Source: Yaniella flava (GTDB lineage: Bacteria > Actinomycetota > Actinomycetes > Actinomycetales > Micrococcaceae). From it: a DNA stretch of 64,000 nt. The position numbers were made by a program, and so were the translations under genes. Shown here one piece after another: positions 34,939-44,625 of the stretch. The notes below the pieces were generated by a model. It saw nothing but the letters and a program-made list of their open reading frames with translations, was not told the origin of the DNA and made no database searches. Location: the NCBI RefSeq assembly GCF_039529295.1, contig NZ_BAAAMN010000026.1, positions 1 through 64,000 of the forward strand, read 5' to 3'. Numbering within the stretch: position 1 is the first letter of the stretch; each line of letters starts with the position of its first letter.

Positions 34939-35523
34939 ATGACTGAAAATGCTGACACGCGAATTGGGCCCGGCGGCTCACCGATTGTATACCAGGAGAC
35001 ACTGCGACCTACCTGGCCTATGTGGCTTATCGTGCTTATTGCCGCTGGGATTGGCTGGCTCACGTTGGCTCCCTTCGGAACCGGTTGGGGTATTGGTTCG
35101 GGCGTCGTCTTAGCGCTGGTCACCGTGTTGATATTATTGTCCTCGACCACCGATATCACCGTATCTACCACGCATGTACAGGTCGGACGCGCCACCATTG
35201 CACGCGAACACGTTGGGACTGTGACTGGCTACCGTGGAGATGATGCCTTTGAACAACGCGGCCCAAACCTTCACGGCCTAGCATTTCTCCATTTGCGCAG
35301 CTGGATCAAATCGGTTGTGCGAATTCAAATTGAAGATCGTCAAGATCGCACACCGTACTGGTTGACCTCAACTTCCCATCCCGAAGCGCTGACCGAAGCC
35401 CTGGGCGGCTCCATGTTCACCCCAGAAGATCCGGAAGTCAAAGACGATGAAGATATTCCGCAGTGGCTCATTGATGCTGAGCGTGAACAGCTCGAAGCCG
35501 AACAGCGGCAGCAAGAACAATAG
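34939..35523 (+). CDS. DUF3093-family membrane protein
   Basis: 194 residues. Two adjacent helices lie at about 23-42 and 45-70 (WPMWLIVLIAAGIGWLTLAP and GIGSGVVLALVTVLILLSST), followed by a cytoplasmic PH-like domain (TDITVSTTHVQVGRATIARE, then the family's PYWLTSTSHPEALTEAL) and an acidic C-terminus. Function unknown. Divergent from dut; a strong terminator follows the stop. Confidence 0.85.
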   Translation: MTENADTRIGPGGSPIVYQETLRPTWPMWLIVLIAAGIGWLTLAPFGTGWGIGSGVVLALVTVLILLSSTTDITVSTTHVQVGRATIAREHVGTVTGYRGDDAFEQRGPNLHGLAFLHLRSWIKSVVRIQIEDRQDRTPYWLTSTSHPEALTEALGGSMFTPEDPEVKDDEDIPQWLIDAEREQLEAEQRQQEQ

Positions 35524-35549
35524 TCACACAATTTGTTGTTAAATAAGTC

Positions 35550-35596
35550 AAAGGGGCAACCGTGATCACACGGCAAGGCCCCTTTGGTGTTATTTT
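35550..35596 (+). terminator. terminator after DUF3093 gene
   Basis: AAAGGGGC (35550-35557) pairs with GCCCCTTT (35578-35585) and is followed within ten bases by TTATTTTTTG, a good intrinsic terminator for the plus strand. Confidence 0.75.
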
Positions 35597-35641
35597 TTGT
35601 GATTTTACGTCAGTGCACGCCGTGTGGACGGCGCACAACTT

Positions 35642-35941
35642 TTAGCCCATGCAGTCCGTGCAGTAAAGCATGCCGTCTTCTTCCATCGCGACCTGGGAAC
35701 GGTGGCGTACCAGGAAGCAGGAGGCACACGTGAATTCATCTTGCTGCGCCGGCAGAACGGTCACTTGGAGTTCTTCATCGGAGAGGTCCGCGCCAGGAAG
35801 TTCAAATCCTTCCGCGGCTTCGGCCTCATCCTCGTCAACTGCAGCGGACTGGGTGTCAGTCCGACGGTTCTGCAGTTCCTCGATGGAGTCCTCGCGAAGT
35901 TCGTCATCGTTCTTGCGGGGGGCGTCGTAGTCCGTAGCCAT
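35642..35941 (-). CDS. DUF4193 zinc-ribbon-like protein
   Basis: 99 residues. Acidic N-terminal two-thirds (ATDYDAPRKNDDELREDSIE) and a C-terminal four-cysteine site (CASCFLVRHRSQVA and LYCTDCMG), which should bind zinc. The family is actinobacterial and conserved, function unknown; a transcription-machinery contact has been suggested for similar small acidic proteins, without support here. Divergent from sepH. Confidence 0.88.
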   Translation of the reverse strand: MATDYDAPRKNDDELREDSIEELQNRRTDTQSAAVDEDEAEAAEGFELPGADLSDEELQVTVLPAQQDEFTCASCFLVRHRSQVAMEEDGMLYCTDCMG

Positions 35942-36239
35942 GAATCTCGCATTCGGTAGGTTGTCACATCATGTTTTGATGCATATGTTCAGATGCTGAT
36001 CTACGTTTTATCACGAAGGCTCAGATCTGTGAGTCAGATTCACCTTGGGCGGATTCCGACTCATGTTTTCGTGGTGATCTAACCTTATTGCCGCCTACAA
36101 TGCAAGTCTGAAGTTATGGCTGATAGATATGTGGCTGAGATGACGCTATAAATCCGCGCCACACCGGTGTAATTCCGACCTTTTGTCAGGCTTGCATGGC
36201 AGAGTTCACAAAGAAGCAGTATATGTTCGGAGGCCTTGC

Positions 36240-37487
36240 ATGGGTTCATCTATCACGCACGAATCCGCTCGTCGGCTTCGGTTAGTAGGAGTAGCCGACA
36301 ACGGCGACGAGCTCGTCTTGTCCACCAGCGACGGTGAAGAATTCTATCTACCAATTACCGACGCGCTACGAAACGCCGCGACGCGCCCAATCGGTCGACC
36401 TTCGGCTGCAGCAGCGGATGAAGCCGCCGAAGAACTCTCGCCACGTGAAATTCAAGCAATGTTGCGTGCCGGTGCCACGATCGATGAGTTAGCCGTTCAC
36501 CACGACGTGAATCGCGAGAGATTAGAAGTCTATGCAACCCCTATTGTGGCCGAACGTGATTGGATTGCACGGCAGGCGCAAGAATTAGAGGTCGCAGCAC
36601 CCCAATTAGGTAATCATGCTTATGAATCAGTGTTTGGCGATGACCCTGCACTTTTAGGAGAAATGGTAGCCCACCGGCTAGAAGCCATGGGCCTTGATCC
36701 TGAAACAGTCGAATGGGATGCTTGGCGTGAAACTGACTCGGCACTCTGGACTATTTCTGCGAACTTCTCCATCCAGGGGCTCGGAGATTCTTCCATTGGC
36801 GATCCTCCCCCGGCGTTATGGACATACAAACTGCAATCGCAGCATCTAGAGAACGCCAACCGTTGGGCGCAAGTGCTCAGTGAATTCGGCCCTGCCGACT
36901 CTCCAGTAGCAGCCACGACACCTCGCAACCGTCTCAGCACGGTGACTGACGCGCCGTATAACGTCGAGTCTGACAGCTCAGCGAGCGATTCCCAACAGCA
37001 CGCCGATCATGAGTCGCACGAAGAGCTGTTGGATGTATTACAGGCTCGGCGTGGACAACGCCTAGGCGTAGATGAAGAGTCGGATGACGAGTTGGCCGCC
37101 ATGATCACCCGGGACGAGGAACCGGCTACACTACAGCGTCCAAAACTCGTGGTATCTCACGACGAAGACGATGTGGCTACCGATGACCAAGAGATGTCGG
37201 ATTGGACCACCGAAATCGAAATCGCGTGGTCTGATGAGGATGCTGACGACCCTGCACGCTGGAATGGCCAAGAAGTCGTTGCGGGCCACTTCGAAGCTGA
37301 TGACTCTGAACAGGATGACGAGTCGACAGACCAGCAGCTAGAAGGCCAGACTGATGTTTTCGACGATATGGGAGACGAGGACACCGCAGAAGCACTCAAG
37401 ACTACTGAGCCATCTGGCAAGTCTCGTCGACGTCCCACGGTGCCAAGCTGGGACGAAATTATCTTCGGGACTCGAAAAGATACCTAG
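36240..37487 (+). CDS. sepH: septation protein SepH
   Basis: 415 residues from ATG 36240, which follows GGAGG at six bases (MGSSITHESARRLRLVGV); earlier in-frame starts lack a ribosome-binding site. SepH promotes FtsZ assembly in actinobacterial division. The N-terminal DUF3071 domain (1-170) contains a helix-turn-helix (ELSPREIQAMLRAGATIDEL and AVHHDVNRERLEVY). The remainder is a long acidic disordered region rich in Asp, Glu and Ser, with a basic C-terminal end (SGKSRRRPTVPSWDEIIFGT). Confidence 0.9.
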   Translation: MGSSITHESARRLRLVGVADNGDELVLSTSDGEEFYLPITDALRNAATRPIGRPSAAAADEAAEELSPREIQAMLRAGATIDELAVHHDVNRERLEVYATPIVAERDWIARQAQELEVAAPQLGNHAYESVFGDDPALLGEMVAHRLEAMGLDPETVEWDAWRETDSALWTISANFSIQGLGDSSIGDPPPALWTYKLQSQHLENANRWAQVLSEFGPADSPVAATTPRNRLSTVTDAPYNVESDSSASDSQQHADHESHEELLDVLQARRGQRLGVDEESDDELAAMITRDEEPATLQRPKLVVSHDEDDVATDDQEMSDWTTEIEIAWSDEDADDPARWNGQEVVAGHFEADDSEQDDESTDQQLEGQTDVFDDMGDEDTAEALKTTEPSGKSRRRPTVPSWDEIIFGTRKDT

Positions 37488-37490
37488 GGC

Positions 37491-38660
37491 TTAAGGCTGG
37501 CGAAACAGTAGCCATGGTACCCGGACCTCGCTGGGCGTTGGTGCGCCATGATGTCCAACCATAGCGAAACTCTGAGGGGCCGCCCGACGCGCATCATACA
37601 GCGCGATAGGCGCATGGCTTGCGACAATAAGGTCGCCGATGCGTGGTCGGACACGGTCATCAACTGAACCAAACCACCCTGCAGCAATGGCTTCGTTTCG
37701 TGTGACAATCCAAGCCCGGTCACCAAATCGTTTCGTCCACTCTTCGTGGGTCTTGGCCCTCTCCGACTCTGATGCCTCAAGTTCAAAATGTAGTTGAACC
37801 ATGCGCGGTTCACCCGCTGTATGCGCCACGTTGGCTATCAACTCTGCATCCTGGGAATAATCAATGCGATGGTCTTCTTCAATGTGCACCATGCCGTGAT
37901 CTGCGGTCAGAGCAGCCAGCGTGCCAGCAGGTAATTTTCGTGTCATGCGTTTCATGTTGGAGTCAATTTCCTCTAATACTTCCAACCACTGACTCGACCC
38001 CGGACCATACTGATGCCCTGCTTTATCAAGCTCATTCACATACAAATAGACCAAAGCACCTGGTTGTTGTGCTTCAGCAGCGGCCCGGTTGAAGCGCTTC
38101 GCGAGGTGGTTCTCGCCAACAAACCGGGGCCCCTGCAGCGATGCTCTGGTCAACGCTGATGTTTCAAAAGCCGATAGCGATACGGCCACCGGCGCAATCT
38201 GGTGTTGTCCGGACTCGCGCTGTGCATTGAGCGCTTCAAAAACCGTGAGATTCGGTTGCCAAAGATCCGGGTCGGTCCGTTCATCCCAACCACCTAGTTG
38301 GTTTATCACCACGTCTCGATCCGGATCGTAGACATCGTAGCCGACTAAACCGTGTTCACCCGGTGCTAATCCCGTACCCAGAGATGACAAGCCAGCAGCG
38401 GTCGTTGATGGAAACACCGACGACATTTCGGTTTGTGCCGCAGATTGTTTCTGCATCACGCTACGCATACACGGCGCATGTGCTGCATACTGTTCTAGTT
38501 GCTCCAGTCCCAGACCGTCGACAAGCAGCAAAATAGCAGCGTTAGCCCGTGGGAGATCCAATGTATTGGGGATGTTTGCGCCCAGACTTGCGGCCATTGA
38601 TGGCAGAACATGCGTCAGGTTGCGTTGTTGGTTGTATCCGGGAGGAACGGCCATTGTCAT
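37491..38660 (-). CDS. alkaline-phosphatase-superfamily nucleotide pyrophosphatase/phosphodiesterase
   Basis: 389 residues, PF01663-like. Metal site 1 in ILLLVDGLGLEQLE, nucleophile Thr in SSVFPSTTAAGLSSLGTG, and later ligands in TADHGMVHIEEDH and FAMVGHHGAPTPSE. No signal peptide is obvious, so it is probably cytoplasmic, as in the actinobacterial group. Substrate not known. Its start overlaps the DUF5998 stop by four bases, so the two are coupled. Confidence 0.85.
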   Translation of the reverse strand: MTMAVPPGYNQQRNLTHVLPSMAASLGANIPNTLDLPRANAAILLLVDGLGLEQLEQYAAHAPCMRSVMQKQSAAQTEMSSVFPSTTAAGLSSLGTGLAPGEHGLVGYDVYDPDRDVVINQLGGWDERTDPDLWQPNLTVFEALNAQRESGQHQIAPVAVSLSAFETSALTRASLQGPRFVGENHLAKRFNRAAAEAQQPGALVYLYVNELDKAGHQYGPGSSQWLEVLEEIDSNMKRMTRKLPAGTLAALTADHGMVHIEEDHRIDYSQDAELIANVAHTAGEPRMVQLHFELEASESERAKTHEEWTKRFGDRAWIVTRNEAIAAGWFGSVDDRVRPRIGDLIVASHAPIALYDARRAAPQSFAMVGHHGAPTPSEVRVPWLLFRQP

Positions 38661-39244
38661 GTGGCATTCTCGAGTATCGCATCACGCAAGGTTCGGCTAA
38701 AGGCGAGGGCTTTGTTGACTGCTTGCTGTCCGTCAGCCTTGCCAGCAATGCGTAGTACTAAATCTTCTGTGATGCGGGTGCCCATATAACCATGATCGGC
38801 GTCGCAGTCTGGGTCATCACAGAGGTTGGGGACAAACTCCATGCGCGCACCACCGGCCCAGCTCAACACGAGGGTGACTTCCGACGGAGCTTCGCCTGGT
38901 TCGTAATGTTGGGGGTTATCATATCCGGTCGTCACGACGCAGGAGCCGATTTTTGACAGTGGCACGATCTCGGTGGCTACCGAAGCTCGTGGCGGTCCGC
39001 CTGGGACCTCATCTTGGAGGTCGTTTAAATGCAATGCGGCAAGGACGTTGCCGGAAGCTAGTACCAATACGGTGATATGACGATGCAGATCGTCATATCC
39101 AAAGTGCGTTTCGACGTGCACATAGTGCGATAGGATCTCACGATCACCTAACTGTTGAACCATGACGTCGGCAACAAGCTGTGGGTAGAACCCTGCACGT
39201 TCAATATCGAGGGCCAACTCGGTTGGCAGTACGGGCTGTGACAT
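38657..39244 (-). CDS. DUF5998-family protein
   Basis: 195 residues, soluble. Recognisable by LALDIERAGFYPQLVADVMV near the N-terminus, the central ETHFGYDDLHRHITVLVLAS and the motif CDDPDCDADHGYMGTRITED (three residues of Cys/Asp/His). Function unknown; the family stays next to this phosphatase in Micrococcales. Located between the phosphatase gene and the GNAT fusion. Confidence 0.82.
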   Translation of the reverse strand: MSQPVLPTELALDIERAGFYPQLVADVMVQQLGDREILSHYVHVETHFGYDDLHRHITVLVLASGNVLAALHLNDLQDEVPGGPPRASVATEIVPLSKIGSCVVTTGYDNPQHYEPGEAPSEVTLVLSWAGGARMEFVPNLCDDPDCDADHGYMGTRITEDLVLRIAGKADGQQAVNKALAFSRTLRDAILENAT

Positions 39245-39269
39245 CTTAATGGGTTCTCGTCCTTTTTCA

Positions 39270-42023
39270 CTAGTGAGTCAGTAACGCGCGACGTGCTGAA
39301 TCCGTTCGCACGGCAGCATTTGCAATATAAATTTCAGCTTTGAGTACGGTGGTGGCACTCGACGCGGCGAGGAGAGGGTTGAAACGCAACCGTGCAACCT
39401 GTGGCAGGTCGTCTTTGAGCTGTGACACACGTGCCAGAAGGTCTTTTATGCCCTCGGTATCTACCGCTGGAATGTCACCGTAACCAAATAGTTTAGCTGA
39501 TGCTTGCGGGGTCCGGATGAGACGTTCCAAATCCTGGTCAGATAGCGGTGGCACCACATGCACCCAATCGTCGAGCAACTCTACCGCATCCCCCGAAATA
39601 CCGAAGGACAGCACCGGACCAACGAGCGGGTCTTCCACGGCCGCGACGATACAACCCTGTCCCGCCGGTGCCATCGCTTGAATTTCGATCGATGGGGAAC
39701 CATATGGGGCCAGCACTTCACGCATCGACTCAATATTGGCACGCAGTGCTTCTGGGGTTTCGATATTCAGACGGACCCCGCCAAGATCCAGGCGGTGTCG
39801 CAGAATGGAATTGTCTGCCTTGAGGGCGACGGGGTAGCCAAACTCGTGTGCATAATCCAGTGCTTGTTCTGTACTTTGGAATCGCCGCGACGGCAGTACC
39901 CCGATCCCGTAGCATTCCAGCAACTCATCTGTTTGGGCACGAGTAAGTTTCACAAGCTCGGTGCCGGATGCATCTTCGGTCCACTCGGTGACCAATTCCT
40001 CGGCTTTGTACCGGTCGATATCGTCGTATTCGATCGCGATGCCTTGTTCGGCATCGCGCCAGGCACGATATTGGACAAGCTCGGATAAGACTCCCACGGC
40101 TCGTTCCGCAGAGGAGAAAATGGGGACACCATACTGTTTTGGTGCGACGTGCTCGGTATCTGCGTTTTCGTCAGGAAGAGGGGCGCGCAGCTGTCCGTCG
40201 CCAATAATCGCTGTCGGTTTGAATTCCTGTTCCAAGACCGCGGTGAATGATGCCATCACGGTCACGCCGCTGTCACGCGTCACATCGCTAATCGCTCGCG
40301 CTAAGACCGTCGCGTCTCCTTCAGATTGGTACATGCCCGGCTGGATGAGCACGATGATCGCATCGGTGTGACCCGAGTTCATCGAAGCTGCGATCGCCTC
40401 GGTGACAGACGCTGCCATATCCTCCACGGACTGGTTGGTTTCAAGTGTTTGGACGGCTTGGGTCTTGACCACTTCTAAGCCTGCGCTGCGGGCATTCTCA
40501 ACAGTGAGACGAGTGATCGCCGGAGCATTACCGATCACGGTGAGTCGCGGGCCGACTGGGACCGGCTGGCACGCCAGGACTTGCAAAATGTCCATAAGCT
40601 CGGTGTAGCTCTCGGTTTCAATGGCGCCGGCTTGGCGAAGCATAGAAGGCACTGTACCCCGCGGAGCTTCTGTGGTGCGGGTCGAGTGCCCCGGCGGGAT
40701 GCGACGCCCCATACCGTGCGAGCGAGAGACCACCACCGGTTTTTTCCGAGCCAGCCGACGCACGATCCGGGAGAATTTCCTTGGGTTACCAAAGGACTCC
40801 AAGTAGACACCCACGGCACTGGTGTTGGCGTCATCCTCGAGATACTGCATCGCATCATTACCGGAGACATCAGCCCGGTTGCCCGCATTGATCATCGATG
40901 AGACACCAATGCCGCGCTGGTATGCGGCGGTAAACAACATGGCTCCAATCGGAGCTGATTGCGAAAATAAGCCGATCGATCCCTCATACGGCATGATCGG
41001 CGAGACCGAAGCATTGAGACGGATATCGGGGTCGGTGTTCATGATGCCTGCTGAGGCTGGACCGATCACCCGCATGCCATGGCGACGAGCAACTTGAACG
41101 ACACGTCGTTGATCAACCAGCCCTTCTTCGCCGTCAAAGCCATCGGTTACGATCAGTAAACCTTTGACACCGTGCTCAGCGCAGTCTTGTACCACCGCGG
41201 GGATCTGCTCGTAGGGCACGGCAATCACCGCGAGTTCAACATGTTGCGGTACGTCTGCAAGGGACGCACGAGAAATCATTCCGGCGATTTCCAGCGCATC
41301 GTTATTAATGCCATAGACCGGGCCGGTATACCCGCCCTCAATAATATTTTCGATCAGTGCGAAGCCGATTGAGCCCCATTGCCTCGAGGCTCCGATGACA
41401 GCGATGGACTCTGGGCGCAGGAGTTCTGCAACGGACTGAGCTTCGGCGCGGTGCTCGCGTGATTCCATCACGGCGCGAACCCTGGCTGTCGGATCGATCG
41501 GGAATTCTACGAGGATCACGCCGTCTTCAAATGAGCGCGATGTTTCAAATCCGGCAGCCTGGAACACGGTCAACATCTTGCGGTTTTCGGGCAACACCTC
41601 AGCGGTAAAGGTCCGAATCCCATTTTCTCTGGCTGCAACGGCTAGGTGTTCCATGAAAATTGAGCCCAGACCACGCCCTTGGTGAGCATCAGCAATGTTG
41701 AACGCGACTTCTGCTTCTGTGCTGTCGCCAAGCCTGTCGTAACGCCCAATCCCCATGAGCTCATCGCCCAATAAAATAACGAATGCTACTCGGTCGACGT
41801 AATCAACGACCGTGAAACGCTCCAGCTCTTTAGCCGAAAGCTGGGACTTATAAGTAAAGTAACGGAAGTAGATAGAATCTTGGGATTGGCTTTCGTGCAT
41901 CCTCTGCAACGCTTGGGCATCGTCCGCCGAAATTGGACGGAGTCGCGCAGTGGCGCCATCGCGCAAAAGCACATCGGCTTCCCAGTGGGCCGGATATGGG
42001 CGTTTGGTTTTCTGTTCAGCCAT
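39270..42023 (-). CDS. GNAT acetyltransferase fused to ADP-forming acyl-CoA synthetase-like protein
   Basis: 917 residues. An N-terminal GNAT domain (about 15-170; FNIADAHQGRGLGSIFMEHL) is fused to an ADP-forming acyl-CoA synthetase module: CoA-binding Rossmann domain (AVIGASRQWGSIGFALIENI, about 195-300), ligase domains (FSQSAPIGAMLFTAAYQRGI) and a C-terminal ATP-grasp domain (about 690-917). In E. coli PatZ the GNAT is at the C-terminus, here at the N-terminus, a known actinobacterial arrangement. Such enzymes acetylate acyl-CoA synthetases; catalysis by the ligase part is uncertain, though GHSTRTTEAP may hold the usual His. Divergent from parC. Confidence 0.85.
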   Translation of the reverse strand: MAEQKTKRPYPAHWEADVLLRDGATARLRPISADDAQALQRMHESQSQDSIYFRYFTYKSQLSAKELERFTVVDYVDRVAFVILLGDELMGIGRYDRLGDSTEAEVAFNIADAHQGRGLGSIFMEHLAVAARENGIRTFTAEVLPENRKMLTVFQAAGFETSRSFEDGVILVEFPIDPTARVRAVMESREHRAEAQSVAELLRPESIAVIGASRQWGSIGFALIENIIEGGYTGPVYGINNDALEIAGMISRASLADVPQHVELAVIAVPYEQIPAVVQDCAEHGVKGLLIVTDGFDGEEGLVDQRRVVQVARRHGMRVIGPASAGIMNTDPDIRLNASVSPIMPYEGSIGLFSQSAPIGAMLFTAAYQRGIGVSSMINAGNRADVSGNDAMQYLEDDANTSAVGVYLESFGNPRKFSRIVRRLARKKPVVVSRSHGMGRRIPPGHSTRTTEAPRGTVPSMLRQAGAIETESYTELMDILQVLACQPVPVGPRLTVIGNAPAITRLTVENARSAGLEVVKTQAVQTLETNQSVEDMAASVTEAIAASMNSGHTDAIIVLIQPGMYQSEGDATVLARAISDVTRDSGVTVMASFTAVLEQEFKPTAIIGDGQLRAPLPDENADTEHVAPKQYGVPIFSSAERAVGVLSELVQYRAWRDAEQGIAIEYDDIDRYKAEELVTEWTEDASGTELVKLTRAQTDELLECYGIGVLPSRRFQSTEQALDYAHEFGYPVALKADNSILRHRLDLGGVRLNIETPEALRANIESMREVLAPYGSPSIEIQAMAPAGQGCIVAAVEDPLVGPVLSFGISGDAVELLDDWVHVVPPLSDQDLERLIRTPQASAKLFGYGDIPAVDTEGIKDLLARVSQLKDDLPQVARLRFNPLLAASSATTVLKAEIYIANAAVRTDSARRALLTH

Positions 42024-42078
42024 ATAATTATCTTAATCCACAATCAGGTTATTGGAACCACGTGACGGGAAAGGTCAG

Positions 42079-44625
42079 ATGTCAAAACGTTCAAAACAAA
42101 GGTCTTCTGCCAATGCCGGTACTGCCATAGTACCCATTGAAGATCAGAACATTGTCGACATTGATGTCGCCTCCGAAATGGAGCATTCCTTTTTGGAGTA
42201 TGCCTACTCGGTGATCTATACGCGTGCACTCCCCGATGCACGCGACGGGCTCAAGCCCGTGCAGCGGCGAATCTTGTACATGATGGACCAAATGGGCCTC
42301 ACGCCTGATAAGGGGCACGTCAAATCTGCTCGCGTCGTGGGTGAAGTCATGGGCAAGCTCCACCCGCATGGCGATTCTGCTATCTATGATGCGATGGTGC
42401 GTCTGGCCCAAGACTTTAACCTGCGCCTACCGTTAGTTGACGGTCATGGAAACTTCGGTTCCGTTGATGATGGGCCCGCCGCGTCCAGATATACCGAAGC
42501 CAAGATGTCTCAGGCTGCGCTGGCGATGACGGCGAACCTGAACGAAGATACGGTTGATTTCGAACCGAACTACGACAACCAGATGCAGCAACCCACGGTG
42601 CTGCCGGCGGCGTTCCCAAACCTGTTGGTCAACGGCGCAGCCGGCATTGCGGTGGGGATGGCCACCAATATGGCCCCGCATAATCTGCGTGAAGTCATTG
42701 CAGCTGCCCGGCATTTGATTGAGAATCCGGAGGCTGATACCAAAGCCCTCATGAAGTTTGTGCCGGGGCCAGATTTGCCGTCGGGGGCGCGAATCGTGGG
42801 GCTTGATGGCATCAAGGAAGCCTATGAAACCGGCCGAGGTCGGTTCACTATGCGCGCCACGGTGGATGTGGAACAGGTCTCGGCTCGCCGAACCGGCTTG
42901 GTCGTGACTGAACTGCCCTACGGCGTCGGGCCGGAACGTGTCATCGACCGGCTCAAAACCGGAGTGAACACCAAAAAGATCACTGGCATCGCCGACGTCA
43001 TGGACCTCACCGACAGAAACCACGGGCTGAAACTTGTCATCGAGTTGAAATCCGGCTTCAATCCACAGGCTGTGCTGGCACAGTTATATCGGCACACACC
43101 CCTGGAAGAAAACTTCGGTATTAATAACGTAGCCCTGGTCGAGGGTCAACCCCAAACACTTGGGTTGAAGGATCTCCTCGCGGTGTATGTCGACCATCGC
43201 TTGACAGTGGTCCGGCGCAGAACGGCCCATCGTCTTGGCAAGCGCAAAGACCGTTTACACCTGGTTGAAGGTCTGTTGTTGGCGCTCGTCGATATCGATG
43301 AGGTCATTGAGATCATTCGCACCTCAGACGATACCGCGGCCGCGCGTGAACGATTGATGTTGGTCTTTGACCTGACCGAAGTGCAGGCCAACCATATTCT
43401 CGAACTCCGGTTACGTCAGCTGACCAAGTTTTCTCGGTTGGACTTAGAAACAGAACGCGATGATCTGATTGCCGCAATTGAAGCACTCGAAGCAATCCTG
43501 AGTTCGGATGCCAAACTGCGCGAAACAGTCTCCAATGAGCTCGCCGACGTTGCTGAACAATACGGGGATGCACGGCGTACCAAGTTGGTGAAATCTGAGG
43601 AACTCGCCCCGGCGGTGACTGCTTCATCGTCGAAGGCTGAACGCGCGGCCGCCGCATCTGCACTCTTGGTGCCAGATGAGCCATGCTGGGTCATCCTGTC
43701 AGCGTCAGGCAAGCTGCTCCGGACAAAAGACCGGACCCCACTCAGCGCAGCGGGTAGACGACGGCGTCACGACGTGTACACCTCAGTTGTGGCTACCAGC
43801 GCCCGCGGTGAGGTAGGCGCCCTCACCGATGCGGGTCGCTTGATCAGGATCAACGCCGTCGATATCCCGGCGTTAACCGAGGCCACGGCTACTCCTACGC
43901 TGACCGATGGGGTGCAGGCGACCGAATTTGTAACCTTGGAACGGGGCGAAAAGCTCGTCGCGATAGTGCCGCTCAATCAGGTGTTGGCACTTGGTACGCG
44001 CAACGGTGTGGTCAAACGCGTCCGGTCTGATGATTGGCCGTTGAATCAAGATGATTTCGATGCCATCACGCTCAAAAACGATGACAAAGTCGTGGGCGCC
44101 GAGGTAGCGGCCAACGACAATGATCAGCTGGTGTTTATTACCAACTCTGGTCAACTTCTTCGATTCGCCGCAGCCCTGGTGCGTCCACAGGGTCGATCCG
44201 GCGGTGGCATTGCGGGGATGAAACTCGTTGAGGGCGACCAGGTGCTGTCGTTCACGGTGACACCGGTACAACAGCTTGACGATGCAGTCGTGGTGACGAT
44301 CACCGAGACCGATCAGGACATGCTGGATTCTGCACCGACCGCAAAAGTCACCAAACTCGAAGCATTTGCTGCCAAGGGTCGCAATACCCAGGGGATGCGA
44401 GCGCACCGACTGCTCCGAGGAGAACTGGGGTTGTCCCTTGCGTGGGCGGGTGCACAACCGCTGGCGTCCACGACGGGCGGCGTGTCGCGTGCTCTGCCCC
44501 AAGAATATGCAGATCGTGATGGGTCTGGCGTCATGCTGGATTCGGCGATCGGTGTGATCGGCCACGGTGGCTCGCCAGTGCTCGAGGATTCCGAAGACAC
44601 CACCCAGGAATCTGAAACCGATTAG
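42079..44625 (+). CDS. parC: DNA topoisomerase IV subunit A
   Basis: 848 residues from ATG 42079 (MSKRSKQRSS) after GGAAAGG; the frame is open a little further upstream. Type IIA DNA cleavage subunit. The quinolone region reads HPHGDSAIYDAMVRLAQ with Ser and Asp in the usual sensitive positions, and the nucleophilic Tyr is in AASRYTEAKMS. The C-terminal beta-pinwheel has no GyrA box (QRRGGKG); the nearest stretch is PQGRSGGGIAGMK, which favours ParC-type decatenase over gyrase. The partner parE lies at 57457 on the other strand. The TAG stop overlaps the cydDC stop (TTAG, 44622-44625). Confidence 0.88.
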   Translation: MSKRSKQRSSANAGTAIVPIEDQNIVDIDVASEMEHSFLEYAYSVIYTRALPDARDGLKPVQRRILYMMDQMGLTPDKGHVKSARVVGEVMGKLHPHGDSAIYDAMVRLAQDFNLRLPLVDGHGNFGSVDDGPAASRYTEAKMSQAALAMTANLNEDTVDFEPNYDNQMQQPTVLPAAFPNLLVNGAAGIAVGMATNMAPHNLREVIAAARHLIENPEADTKALMKFVPGPDLPSGARIVGLDGIKEAYETGRGRFTMRATVDVEQVSARRTGLVVTELPYGVGPERVIDRLKTGVNTKKITGIADVMDLTDRNHGLKLVIELKSGFNPQAVLAQLYRHTPLEENFGINNVALVEGQPQTLGLKDLLAVYVDHRLTVVRRRTAHRLGKRKDRLHLVEGLLLALVDIDEVIEIIRTSDDTAAARERLMLVFDLTEVQANHILELRLRQLTKFSRLDLETERDDLIAAIEALEAILSSDAKLRETVSNELADVAEQYGDARRTKLVKSEELAPAVTASSSKAERAAAASALLVPDEPCWVILSASGKLLRTKDRTPLSAAGRRRRHDVYTSVVATSARGEVGALTDAGRLIRINAVDIPALTEATATPTLTDGVQATEFVTLERGEKLVAIVPLNQVLALGTRNGVVKRVRSDDWPLNQDDFDAITLKNDDKVVGAEVAANDNDQLVFITNSGQLLRFAAALVRPQGRSGGGIAGMKLVEGDQVLSFTVTPVQQLDDAVVVTITETDQDMLDSAPTAKVTKLEAFAAKGRNTQGMRAHRLLRGELGLSLAWAGAQPLASTTGGVSRALPQEYADRDGSGVMLDSAIGVIGHGGSPVLEDSEDTTQESETD

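Noticed and set aside
42079..44625. Calling this gene gyrA
   Set aside because: No GyrA box (QRRGGKG) in the C-terminal domain and the ParE-type partner at 57457 favour ParC; gyrA is expected next to gyrB near dnaA elsewhere.
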